This document shows, one piece after another, positions 1-5,928 of a stretch of DNA of 6,573 nt (position 1 is the stretch's first letter; every line of letters begins with the position of its first letter). The DNA comes from Gammaproteobacteria bacterium (GTDB lineage: Bacteria > Pseudomonadota > Gammaproteobacteria > GCA-001735895), in assembly GCA_003231795.1 (NCBI GenBank), contig QIJI01000091.1, positions 1 through 6,573 on the forward strand, in the 5' to 3' direction. The notes beneath the pieces are model-generated. The model was not told where the DNA came from. It saw nothing but the letters and a program-made list of their open reading frames with translations, and ran no database searches. Position numbers and translations under genes: made by a program.

Positions 1-276
1 GACCTGAGCACCATTGCGGACAAATACTTTTTCGATAACGCCAGCGCCGGGAGATGCTGCTCTGAGTTGATCGGGTGATTCAATTCGTCCATACAGGGTT
101 ATTACCGGTGATAACTGTTGTGGTTTTACCTCGATCACTTCGACCTGCCAGATTTTCTCCGTCAACTTCGGTTTTACTCTTTCGGTTTTACTGGTCGCCA
201 GCGCGTAATAAATGCTGGCCGCAATCAGTAGTACCACAATCGGCAATACTCTCCTGGTTTGTGCTCGAGTCATCAT
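1..276 (-). CDS. RND efflux periplasmic adaptor (HlyD/AcrA family), N-terminal part only
   Basis: The 92 visible residues are the start of a membrane fusion protein; the rest lies beyond the left edge. The reading is a basic N-terminus (R4, R8, R9), one hydrophobic segment at about residues 10-26 that anchors the protein in the inner membrane, a linker, then a beta strand (WQVEVIEV, 43-50) and the motif GAGVIEKVFVRNGAQV (77-92), typical of the first half of the lipoyl-like domain of these adaptors. In the family such proteins join an inner-membrane RND pump to an outer-membrane channel; the pump gene would be expected further left. The ATG at 276 has no clear Shine-Dalgarno. A TTG at 246 is preceded by AGGAG four bases away, but starting there would remove the positive charges before the membrane segment, so ATG is preferred. 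Substrate unknown. The family call is good, the start less sure. Confidence 0.82.
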   Translation of the reverse strand, partial: MMTRAQTRRVLPIVVLLIAASIYYALATSKTERVKPKLTEKIWQVEVIEVKPQQLSPVITLYGRIESPDQLRAASPGAGVIEKVFVRNGAQV

Positions 277-290
277 AGAGTGTAAGACAG

Positions 291-306
291 CTGGTTCATG
301 AAACAG
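291..306. promoter_or_regulatory. 16-bp near-palindrome upstream of the efflux adaptor, possible operator
   Basis: The sequence CTGGTTCATGAAACAG is an inverted repeat with a single mismatched pair (7 of 8 pairs match) around the centre TTCATGAA. It ends 15 bases before the ATG of the adaptor gene, in a 197-bp gap between that gene and the asparaginase-domain gene upstream. Efflux operons of this family are often controlled by TetR- or MarR-type repressors binding such symmetrical sites, so an operator is plausible. No regulator gene is in the window and no convincing -35/-10 pair was found, so this is tentative. Confidence 0.3.
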
Positions 307-473
307 TGCCGCGAGAGTTTGTACGCTGCGCCTGGGTAGGGTTGCTGGTTATGGGTTCATATAGTCATTTCAGATATGGTGGCGTATCGGCAGGTGACAA
401 GCAAGCAAATGAAATTGAAATCGTTTCAGAAAACCTCCGTACCGAGCGGCTTGATCATATGTTTTCCCGGTGA

Positions 474-962
474 TCAGGACTCGACGGGTTCGAACCGACC
501 CGTTTGAAGATTTTTGCGGACCTTGTGCGGATCAAATATTTGCCCATTCATTGCGAGGTAAATTCCTGCGGGTAACAATTGTACTGCTGCAGTTGCGACT
601 CCAAGATTGTAATGGGCATCACTGTATCGCATGCGTGCCGGTTGCATCGCGCCAAACAGAACTATGGTCTTGTCCTCGATTCTGCTTAACGCCAGTGCTG
701 TTTCAACCATGGTATCGGTTCCGTGGGTCAGGATGATTCGCTTGTCGCTAGTAGTTTCGAGTTTTTCACGAATTAGTTTCCGGTCACTGTCATCCATGTC
801 GAGACTGTCTTTTTTAAGGATAGACTCGATCTCGTAGTCAAAGGTAACGTTGGCTTCGATCAATAATTCGGAAACCATCTGCTCTCCGATTCGAAATTCG
901 CTTTTCGCGTCGAAGTAAATTTTGTCGAAGGTCCCCCCGGTGGTAAATATTCTGATAGTCAC
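474..962 (-). CDS. Stand-alone asparaginase/glutaminase N-terminal domain protein
   Basis: A 162-residue protein matching only the N-terminal catalytic domain of type I/II L-asparaginases, which are normally about 330 aa with a second domain. The active-site elements can be read in order: TTGGTFDK (7-14) with the nucleophile-type threonine T11, a nearby tyrosine Y16, the substrate-binding pair D52-S53 in KDSLDM, the HGTDT motif (80-84) with T82 and D83, and K98 before VLFGAMQPA. The family hydrolyses asparagine or glutamine to the acid plus ammonia; with the C-terminal domain missing, real substrate and activity are open. The GTG at 962 is chosen because GAGGA lies five bases upstream and it puts the start right before the first beta strand (TIRIFTTGG); in-frame starts further upstream add about 32 non-family residues. 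No signal peptide, so cytoplasmic. It is transcribed away from the MFS gene. One-domain relatives are, from memory, annotated in other Gammaproteobacteria, so this is probably intact and not a broken gene. Confidence 0.85.
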   Translation of the reverse strand: MTIRIFTTGGTFDKIYFDAKSEFRIGEQMVSELLIEANVTFDYEIESILKKDSLDMDDSDRKLIREKLETTSDKRIILTHGTDTMVETALALSRIEDKTIVLFGAMQPARMRYSDAHYNLGVATAAVQLLPAGIYLAMNGQIFDPHKVRKNLQTGRFEPVES

Positions 963-1076
963 AGTCGTCCTCAAAAACGAGTCCATAAAAATAAGCACAG
1001 AAAAATTGGGCCTATTAAACCTGACATCTATTGTAAACTCTTGCGGCTCAGGCTCCACTATCGATTTTTCCTATTG
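963..1076. promoter_or_regulatory. Divergent promoter region between asparaginase-domain gene and MFS gene
   Basis: This 114-bp AT-rich gap must hold start signals for both outward-facing genes. For the plus strand a weak sigma70-like pair can be read: TTGGGC at 1006-1011 and TATTGT at 1029-1034, spaced by 17 bases, which would start transcription near 1041 and leave a leader of roughly 36 bases before the ATG at 1077. The boxes match the consensus at only 3 and 4 of 6 bases. On the minus strand TTTACA (1037-1032) resembles a -35 box but has no good -10 partner at normal spacing. No strong inverted repeat was seen. Confidence 0.35.
968..972 (-). promoter_or_regulatory. Ribosome binding site of the asparaginase-domain gene
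   Basis: GAGGA on the minus strand, five bases before the GTG at 962. It is the clearest Shine-Dalgarno among the starts examined and decides the start of this gene in favour of GTG over the ATG codons upstream. Confidence 0.7.
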
Positions 1077-2294
1077 ATGCATGTGAAATCCTATTCGAAG
1101 GCGATGCCGACCATCGCAATTATCTGCGCCTGCTGCATCGCTTTGCTGGCCTTTGGCCCACGCTCTGCAATGGGCTTTTTTCAGCTGCCCATGATTCAGG
1201 ATAATGGATGGGATCGTTCGACTTTCGCACTTGCAATGGCATTGCAAAATCTTTTCTGGGGTATCGGTCAACCACTGTTCGGAGTCGTTTCCGACAAATT
1301 TGGTACCTGGCGCGTGTTGGCCATGGGTACAGTACTCTATATTTCGGGCCTGCTGGTGATGTCGGTCGCTGCGACACCTTTGTGGCTGCACATCGGGGGT
1401 GGAATACTGGTTGGCCTCGGAATCGCAGGTTGTTCTTTCGGCGTCATCCTGGCGGCGATTGCACGGCTGGTCAGCCCTGAAAAACGTTCCTTTGCTTTCG
1501 GTCTTGGTACGGCTGCGGGATCAGCCGGGATGTTTGTTTTTGCCCCCGTTTCGCAGGGGCTGATTGACTCCCTTGGCTGGTCTGACAGCTTGATTGTAAT
1601 CAGCGCCATTATGCTGATTATCCCGATTCTTGCGATTCCGCTGGTGGGTAGCGCTGCCAGTTCCGGTAGCGGAGTTGCCGAGCTTGATCAAACCGTCAAT
1701 CAGGCTCTGCGCGAGGCTTTTGCGTCGAAAGGTTATCTGCTTTTAACCTCGGGATTTTTCGTTTGTGGATTTCAGGTCGCTTTTATCACGGCGCATTTTC
1801 CGGCCTATATTAGCGATATGGGTATTGCTCCGCGCTGGGCGGTTATTGCCATCAGCCTGATCGGATTTTTCAATATCATTGGTTCGTTAGCCTCCGGGAT
1901 TCTGGGGCAGCGATATCCCAAACCAATTCTGCTCGCATTTATTTACATTGGTCGTTCGATTGCGGTGACCCTGTTTTTACTGGTACCGGCGAGTCCTGCC
2001 TCGGTCGTAATATTTTCAATCGTTATGGGGATTTTGTGGCTGTCGACAGTCGCGCCAACCAATGGACTGGTGGCGGTTATGTTTGGTACGCGTTATCTTG
2101 GAATGTTAGGCGGAATTGTATTTTTTTCACATCAGCTAGGATCGTTTCTGGGAGTCTGGCTTGGCGGCGTGTTATACGATATGACTGGAACTTATGATGC
2201 GATCTGGTGGATTGGGGTGGTTTTGGGATTATTTGCTGCTGTAGTGCACTGGCCAATTCGGGAAGAACCAGTATCGAGACCAGTATCCGCGTGA
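1077..2294 (+). CDS. MFS transporter, monocarboxylate/oxalate-formate-like type, substrate unknown
   Basis: A 405-residue inner-membrane carrier with about twelve hydrophobic segments in two halves, separated by a polar loop at about 191-219 (rich in Ser, Gly, Glu). The loop between helices 2 and 3 carries the MFS signature GVVSDKFG (69-76) with D73, followed by TWRV. The first helices contain GPRSAMGFFQ (27-36) and QNLFWGIGQP (57-66), a pattern typical of MFS-1 proteins resembling monocarboxylate or oxalate/formate carriers. Such carriers move small organic anions or drugs; nothing here fixes the substrate. The ATG at 1077 is preferred, although no good Shine-Dalgarno precedes it; a TTG at 1041 and an ATG at 1104 are alternatives that change only the N-terminal tail. 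The gene is alone on the plus strand, diverges from the asparaginase-domain gene and ends one base from the stop of the convergent hydrolase gene. The last codons repeat a short unit (PVSRPVSA). Confidence 0.88.
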   Translation: MHVKSYSKAMPTIAIICACCIALLAFGPRSAMGFFQLPMIQDNGWDRSTFALAMALQNLFWGIGQPLFGVVSDKFGTWRVLAMGTVLYISGLLVMSVAATPLWLHIGGGILVGLGIAGCSFGVILAAIARLVSPEKRSFAFGLGTAAGSAGMFVFAPVSQGLIDSLGWSDSLIVISAIMLIIPILAIPLVGSAASSGSGVAELDQTVNQALREAFASKGYLLLTSGFFVCGFQVAFITAHFPAYISDMGIAPRWAVIAISLIGFFNIIGSLASGILGQRYPKPILLAFIYIGRSIAVTLFLLVPASPASVVIFSIVMGILWLSTVAPTNGLVAVMFGTRYLGMLGGIVFFSHQLGSFLGVWLGGVLYDMTGTYDAIWWIGVVLGLFAAVVHWPIREEPVSRPVSA

Positions 2295-2295
2295 A

Positions 2296-3360
2296 CTAAA
2301 CCAGCGGCGGTTCGTCTCCTTCGCCTTCGGCCGCACTGGGGGTTAGTTCTTCGTGATAAGCCTCGATGTGGTCTGAAACCTGGTCCGCTTCTTCGTAGGC
2401 GGCGATGTTGAAAACCGCTTCGCCAGCGAATAGCAGCGGTAAATTGGATTTTCCAATTACAATGCCTTCCACCGGGCTGGTAATTTCGCAGATGTTTTCG
2501 CCCAGCGGGTCATTGACATATGCCAGCCTTTCACCGACTTCAACTTTGGATCCGATAGCAACCAGTGCCCGCAGAATTCCACTTTGTGGCGCACGTACCC
2601 ATTTACTGGTGTTTGCGATCATAGTGTCAGGTTCACGATATGTTTTCGGTTTTGCTCGCATGCCAAGGACGGTTAAGACATTTAAAACGCCTTTAACGCC
2701 GGCACGGATTGCGACTTCATTGAAGCGCAACGCTTCGCCTGATTCGTATAGTAATACCGGGATATCGAGGTTGTAGGCGGCTTCTCGAAAGGTGCCCTCA
2801 ATCAGATTGGCATCGAGGATAACCGGTACCCCGAATGCGCGCGCGAGCGTCTCGGTTTCAGGTTCATTGCTTAATTTGGCACGAATCTGGGGCAGGTTTT
2901 CACGATTGACGGCAGCGCTATGTAAATCGACGATGTGGCTGCAATGCGGGATCACCTGGGTCATTAATACGTGAGCCAGGCGTGAAGCCATCGAGCCGTT
3001 TTCCGATCCAGGGAACGAGCGATTGAGATCACGCCGGTCGGGCAGGTAACGGGACTTGGAAACAAAGCCGTAAACGTTTACCACCGGTATCGCGATTAAT
3101 GTTCCGCTGATTCGATTAATGGCACGATGAGTGAGCAAGCGCCTGATGATTTCAACACCATTGATTTCATCCCCGTGGATCGCCGCACAGACCAGTAATA
3201 CGGGGCCCCGTCGTCGCCCTCGTACTACGTGTAGCGGCATGTTGACGCTGCTACGGGTATAAAAACTGGGTAATGGGATATCGATTGACTGACGACTGCC
3301 CGCCTTGATACTGACCCCGGCAATTTCAATTGCCGCCTGAGATTTAGTGCTAGCCCGCAT
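2296..3360 (-). CDS. Succinylglutamate desuccinylase/aspartoacylase family zinc hydrolase
   Basis: A 354-residue protein of the AstE/AspA branch of zinc carboxypeptidase-like enzymes, which cleave N-acyl amino acids (N-succinylglutamate, N-acetylaspartate). Zinc ligands are visible as H62 and E65 in HGDE and H147 in DLHSA; the substrate-binding stretch is PDRRDLNRSFPG (107-118), and the likely catalytic glutamate is E206 in YESGEA. Residues from about 250 to 322 form a separate beta-rich C-terminal domain (SGILRALVAIGSKVEVGERL, then SPVEGIVIG) usual in bacterial members. After it comes an unusual acidic tail (about 323-354) with many Glu and Asp. The start lies 4 bp after the rimK stop, so the two are almost certainly co-transcribed and perhaps translationally coupled; only a weak AAAGG precedes the ATG. 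It is not in an arginine-succinyltransferase (ast) operon, so AstE itself is unlikely and the substrate is unknown. Similar hydrolases beside rimK are, from memory, seen in other marine Gammaproteobacteria. Confidence 0.88.
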   Translation of the reverse strand: MRASTKSQAAIEIAGVSIKAGSRQSIDIPLPSFYTRSSVNMPLHVVRGRRRGPVLLVCAAIHGDEINGVEIIRRLLTHRAINRISGTLIAIPVVNVYGFVSKSRYLPDRRDLNRSFPGSENGSMASRLAHVLMTQVIPHCSHIVDLHSAAVNRENLPQIRAKLSNEPETETLARAFGVPVILDANLIEGTFREAAYNLDIPVLLYESGEALRFNEVAIRAGVKGVLNVLTVLGMRAKPKTYREPDTMIANTSKWVRAPQSGILRALVAIGSKVEVGERLAYVNDPLGENICEITSPVEGIVIGKSNLPLLFAGEAVFNIAAYEEADQVSDHIEAYHEELTPSAAEGEGDEPPLV

Positions 3361-3364
3361 TCGC

Positions 3365-4267
3365 TTAGCCTTTGCCGCGAGTCTTGGTTCTACCGGGCTT
3401 CAGTTTCTCCAGATTGGCGATAATCATGCCGGCAACATCCTTACCGGTCGCGCCTTCGATGCCTTCGAGTCCTGGACTCGAGTTGACTTCCATCACTACC
3501 GCGCCGTGATTTGAGCGCAGCAGGTCAACACCGGCAACATTCAATCCCATGATGCGTGCCGCCCTGACAGCGGTGGAACGCTCTTCAGGTGTGATTTTAA
3601 TCAGACTGGATGAGCCGCCGCGATGCAGGTTCGAGCGGAACTCGCCTTTGGGCGCCTGCCGTTTCATCGCCGCGACTACTTTGCCGTCAATAACGAAACA
3701 GCGAATATCGGAGCCACCGGCTTCCTTGATAAATTCCTGCACCAGGATGTCGGCCTTGACTCCCATAAAACCCTCGATAACACTCTCTGCCGCTTTTTGT
3801 GTTTCGGCCAATACCACGCCTATGCCCTGGGTTCCCTGCAGTAATTTGACCACCAGGGGGGCACCGCCGACCATTTTGATAACATCCTTGATATCGTCCG
3901 GTTTATTGGCATATCCCGTGAGTGGCATACCGATGCCACGTCGTGACAACAACTGCAGCGAGCGAAGCTTGTCGCGTGAGCGGCCAATTGCAACCGATTC
4001 GTTGAGGGACACCACTCCCATCATTTCAAACTGTCTCAGGACTGCAAGTCCATAGTGAGTTACTGATGCGCCGATTCGAGGGATGACCGCGTCGAAATCT
4101 TCCAGTAGTTCTCCCTTGTAGTGAATCGACGGCTTGTGTGCAGCGATGTTCATATAGGCTCGCAGTACGTCAATGACCTCTACCTGGTGCCCGCGCTCCT
4201 CGGCGGCTTCGATAATACGTCGTGATGAATAGAGTTTCCGATTGCGGGAGAGAAGTACGATTTTCAT
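3365..4267 (-). CDS. rimK: Ribosomal protein S6--L-glutamate ligase RimK
   Basis: An ATP-grasp ligase of exactly 300 residues, the length of E. coli RimK, with near-continuous similarity as recalled: PRIGASVT (63-70), RQFEMMG, LNESVAI (88-94), RDKLRS (98-103), MVGGAPLVVKLLQGTQGIGVVLAE (132-155), ILVQEFIKEA (174-183), DIRC (187-190), FRSNLHRGG (210-218), AGVDLL (245-250) and VMEVNSSPGLEGIE (258-271). Nucleotide-site lysines K100 and K141 and metal-site residues D248, E260 and N262 are present. RimK uses ATP to add glutamates to the C-terminus of ribosomal protein S6 in the cytoplasm; the E. coli enzyme can also make poly-alpha-glutamate. The ATG at 4267 is chosen because it gives the family N-terminus MKIVLLSR and follows AGAGA by five bases; a longer in-frame reading would run into rimB. 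It starts 10 bp after the rimB stop and ends 4 bp before the hydrolase gene. The C-terminus is basic (KPGRTKTRGKG) and unlike that of E. coli. Confidence 0.95.
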   Translation of the reverse strand: MKIVLLSRNRKLYSSRRIIEAAEERGHQVEVIDVLRAYMNIAAHKPSIHYKGELLEDFDAVIPRIGASVTHYGLAVLRQFEMMGVVSLNESVAIGRSRDKLRSLQLLSRRGIGMPLTGYANKPDDIKDVIKMVGGAPLVVKLLQGTQGIGVVLAETQKAAESVIEGFMGVKADILVQEFIKEAGGSDIRCFVIDGKVVAAMKRQAPKGEFRSNLHRGGSSSLIKITPEERSTAVRAARIMGLNVAGVDLLRSNHGAVVMEVNSSPGLEGIEGATGKDVAGMIIANLEKLKPGRTKTRGKG

Positions 4268-4277
4268 TAATATCTCT

Positions 4278-4742
4278 TTACAATAATCCGTAGAGCTTAC
4301 GCGGTCGAAGTTTGCCGTTGACATAGGAAACGCCTGGATTAACCAGAAATCGGTTTTCCATGGCCCGGCGTCCCAATAGCATGCGAAAGCGCATAGTATC
4401 ACGGTTTGTCAGGGTCAATTCAATTGGCCAACTGCCATTTGCGACTACGATTTGGCTACGGATGACATATCGCATTTCACGATGTCCACCAGAGTCTGTT
4501 ATCTCCCGAAAATCGTGAATCGGAGTGTGGCACTCGACCTGAAAATCGTGGTTACGCTGAATCGGGTGGATCAGGAAACGAATCATTTCGATTCCTGCGT
4601 CGGTATAAGGCTCGATCAAAAAAGCATGCAGCGCGGAAGTACGCGCCCCGGTATCGACCTTGGTTTTAATCGCGGGCAGACCCAGATCGGGCAGGGCGAC
4701 CCATTCTCGCCAGCCGAGGGTGGGTTCGGAGTTTTCAGACAT
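4278..4742 (-). CDS. rimB: RimB-like retropepsin-type protease (PF05618, 'ATP-dependent zinc protease')
   Basis: A 154-residue protein with the layout of the small PF05618 family: LGWREWVALPDLGLPAIKTK, then the aspartic-protease signature D30-T31-G32-A33 (VDTGARTSAL), and the later conserved block FRMLLGRRAM (119-128) followed by FLVNPG. One DTGA motif per chain implies that an active site would need a dimer, as in retropepsins. The old family name says zinc protease, but the visible motif is of the aspartic type. In Pseudomonas, RimB works with RimK: RimK glutamylates S6 and RimB acts as the matching protease, tuning the ribosome proteome. The direct 10-bp spacing to rimK supports the same role here. 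No separate rimA-like gene is seen between the argE-like gene and rimB. The ATG at 4742 follows the argE-like stop by 22 bp; the Shine-Dalgarno (GAAG) is weak. No signal peptide. Confidence 0.88.
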   Translation of the reverse strand: MSENSEPTLGWREWVALPDLGLPAIKTKVDTGARTSALHAFLIEPYTDAGIEMIRFLIHPIQRNHDFQVECHTPIHDFREITDSGGHREMRYVIRSQIVVANGSWPIELTLTNRDTMRFRMLLGRRAMENRFLVNPGVSYVNGKLRPRKLYGLL

Positions 4743-4764
4743 AGTGCTTCAGGTTTTAAACTAT

Positions 4765-5928
4765 TTAAGCGAATTCTGACCTTTCCTGGCATCGATGTAC
4801 AAGGTTTTCGATCATCTGATCGCAGTAACGCATTTGTTCGCGACTGATAAACTCATCCGGCTTGTGCGCCTGATCGATGCTGCCGGGACCGCAGACCAGG
4901 CTGTTAATTCCAATACTGTCAAACAAGCCGGCTTCGGTTCCAAAGCTGACATGTTCCCCGATCCGGTTGACCGGATTGATCGCTCTTGTAAAGGCAATAA
5001 CCGAAGTGGCGGGATCAGTATGCAGACCGGGGTAGTGCGATCTTTGGTTAAACTGGATGTTACTTTCAGGATATCGGGATTTCATGTCTGGTAACAGCAC
5101 ATCATTCGCATAGTGTTTTATTTTGTAGGCCAGTTGATCGAGGTTTTGCTGTGGCAGGTTGCGAATTTCGAATTCAAACTGGCATTCTTTGGGTACGATA
5201 TTGAGTGCGGTTCCACCGCTGATGTTTCCGACATGGAAAGTCGAATGAGGCACTGAGAAAGCATCATCCGTAAGCTGTTGTTGTGCGTCATTATTCATGT
5301 TGCGAATGAAACTGATTAATTCTGCAGCGTATTCAACCGCGTTGACACCGTTGCTGATGTAAGCCGAGTGGCAGGACAGTCCGCTAACTACGACCCGGTA
5401 AGAGACTTTTCCTTTGTGTGCCAGAACCATGTTCATACTGGTCGGCTCGCCGATCAACCCGATGCGCGGCCTGACTTCAAACCCAGTCATTTTGTCGATC
5501 AGTTGCTTCGCGCCGATACAGCCAATTTCCTCGTCATAGGAGAAAGCCAAATGAATCGGTGTTATCAGTTTGCGGCTGGCCATTTGCGGTAATCCAGCCA
5601 GTACGCAGGCAATAAACCCCTTCATGTCGCAACTACCGCGGGCAAACAGCGCTTCGTCATCGATTTTGAGCTGGTAAGGATCGCTGTGCCAGTCCTGTCC
5701 AGTTGTCGGGACCACATCGGTATGCCCGGATAGCATGACTCCCCCGACATCATCAGGGCCGAGTGTGGCGTAGAGGTTAGCCCGGGTCTTATCGGTACTT
5801 GACAGCAGTTGCGATTCAACGCCGTGCTGACTGAGCAGGTCACGTACAAAATCGATGAGATCAAGATTAGAAAGAGTGCTGGTGGTATCGAAAGCGACCA
5901 GACGGGAAAGAATCTCTTCACTGTTCAT
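4765..5928 (-). CDS. argE: Acetylornithine deacetylase-type M20 metallohydrolase (ArgE-like)
   Basis: A 387-residue dizinc amidohydrolase of the usual ArgE length. Metal and catalytic residues can be read: H69 and D71 in SGHTDVVP, bridging D101 in RGSCDMKGF, general base E133 and ligand E134 in SYDEEIG, E161 in GEPTSM, and H355 in SIDQAHKPDE. The dimerization domain inserts at about 175-290 and includes H187. The pattern FDTTSTLSN, CDMKGFIACVLAG and GPGSIDQAHKPDEF fits the ArgE subfamily found in alphaproteobacteria and many marine bacteria. ArgE removes the acetyl group from N2-acetylornithine in arginine synthesis. No other arg gene is present, and a DUF1028 gene precedes it, so another N-acyl amino acid is possible; the symbol is given for the family. 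The start ATG overlaps the upstream stop (ATGA, 4 bp) and has no Shine-Dalgarno, suggesting translation coupled to the gene before it. Confidence 0.88.
   Translation of the reverse strand: MNSEEILSRLVAFDTTSTLSNLDLIDFVRDLLSQHGVESQLLSSTDKTRANLYATLGPDDVGGVMLSGHTDVVPTTGQDWHSDPYQLKIDDEALFARGSCDMKGFIACVLAGLPQMASRKLITPIHLAFSYDEEIGCIGAKQLIDKMTGFEVRPRIGLIGEPTSMNMVLAHKGKVSYRVVVSGLSCHSAYISNGVNAVEYAAELISFIRNMNNDAQQQLTDDAFSVPHSTFHVGNISGGTALNIVPKECQFEFEIRNLPQQNLDQLAYKIKHYANDVLLPDMKSRYPESNIQFNQRSHYPGLHTDPATSVIAFTRAINPVNRIGEHVSFGTEAGLFDSIGINSLVCGPGSIDQAHKPDEFISREQMRYCDQMIENLVHRCQERSEFA
5925..5928 (-). promoter_or_regulatory. ATGA stop-start overlap coupling DUF1028 and argE-like genes
   Basis: The bases ATGA on the minus strand hold both the argE-like start (ATG) and the DUF1028 stop (TGA). 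The upstream bases (GCTCCTTCAAG) contain no usable Shine-Dalgarno, so the downstream gene most likely depends on ribosomes finishing the upstream one. Confidence 0.7.

Noticed and set aside
416..428. Small inverted repeat (TGAAA, loop TCG, TTTCA) downstream of the asparaginase-domain gene, considered as a terminator.
   Set aside because: The stem is only five pairs and AT-rich, and the following bases are not a clear T-run.
484..503. Hairpin with a 10-bp perfect palindrome GGTTCGAACC, resembling a tRNA T-arm or a terminator.
   Set aside because: It lies within the coding end of the asparaginase-domain gene, has no CCA end, no matching acceptor, D or anticodon arms, and no T-run after the stem.
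474..1058. Longer reading of the asparaginase-domain gene starting at 1058 or at an internal ATG at 986.
   Set aside because: The added residues do not look like the family N-terminus, and only the GTG at 962 has a good Shine-Dalgarno (GAGGA, five bases).
2267..2289. Short direct repeat CCAGTATC at the end of the MFS gene.
   Set aside because: Only two copies inside coding sequence, giving PVSRPVSA; likely chance or a small local duplication.
3365..4402. Longer reading of rimK starting at 4402.
   Set aside because: It would overlap rimB by over 120 bases; the ATG at 4267 gives the exact family N-terminus and the 300-aa length.
4452..4847. Plus-strand open frames of 60-170 codons across the minus-strand operon (for example 3549-4055, 4452-4847, 6129-6449).
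   Set aside because: They are opposite well-recognised genes, show no family pattern and have composition typical of antisense shadows.
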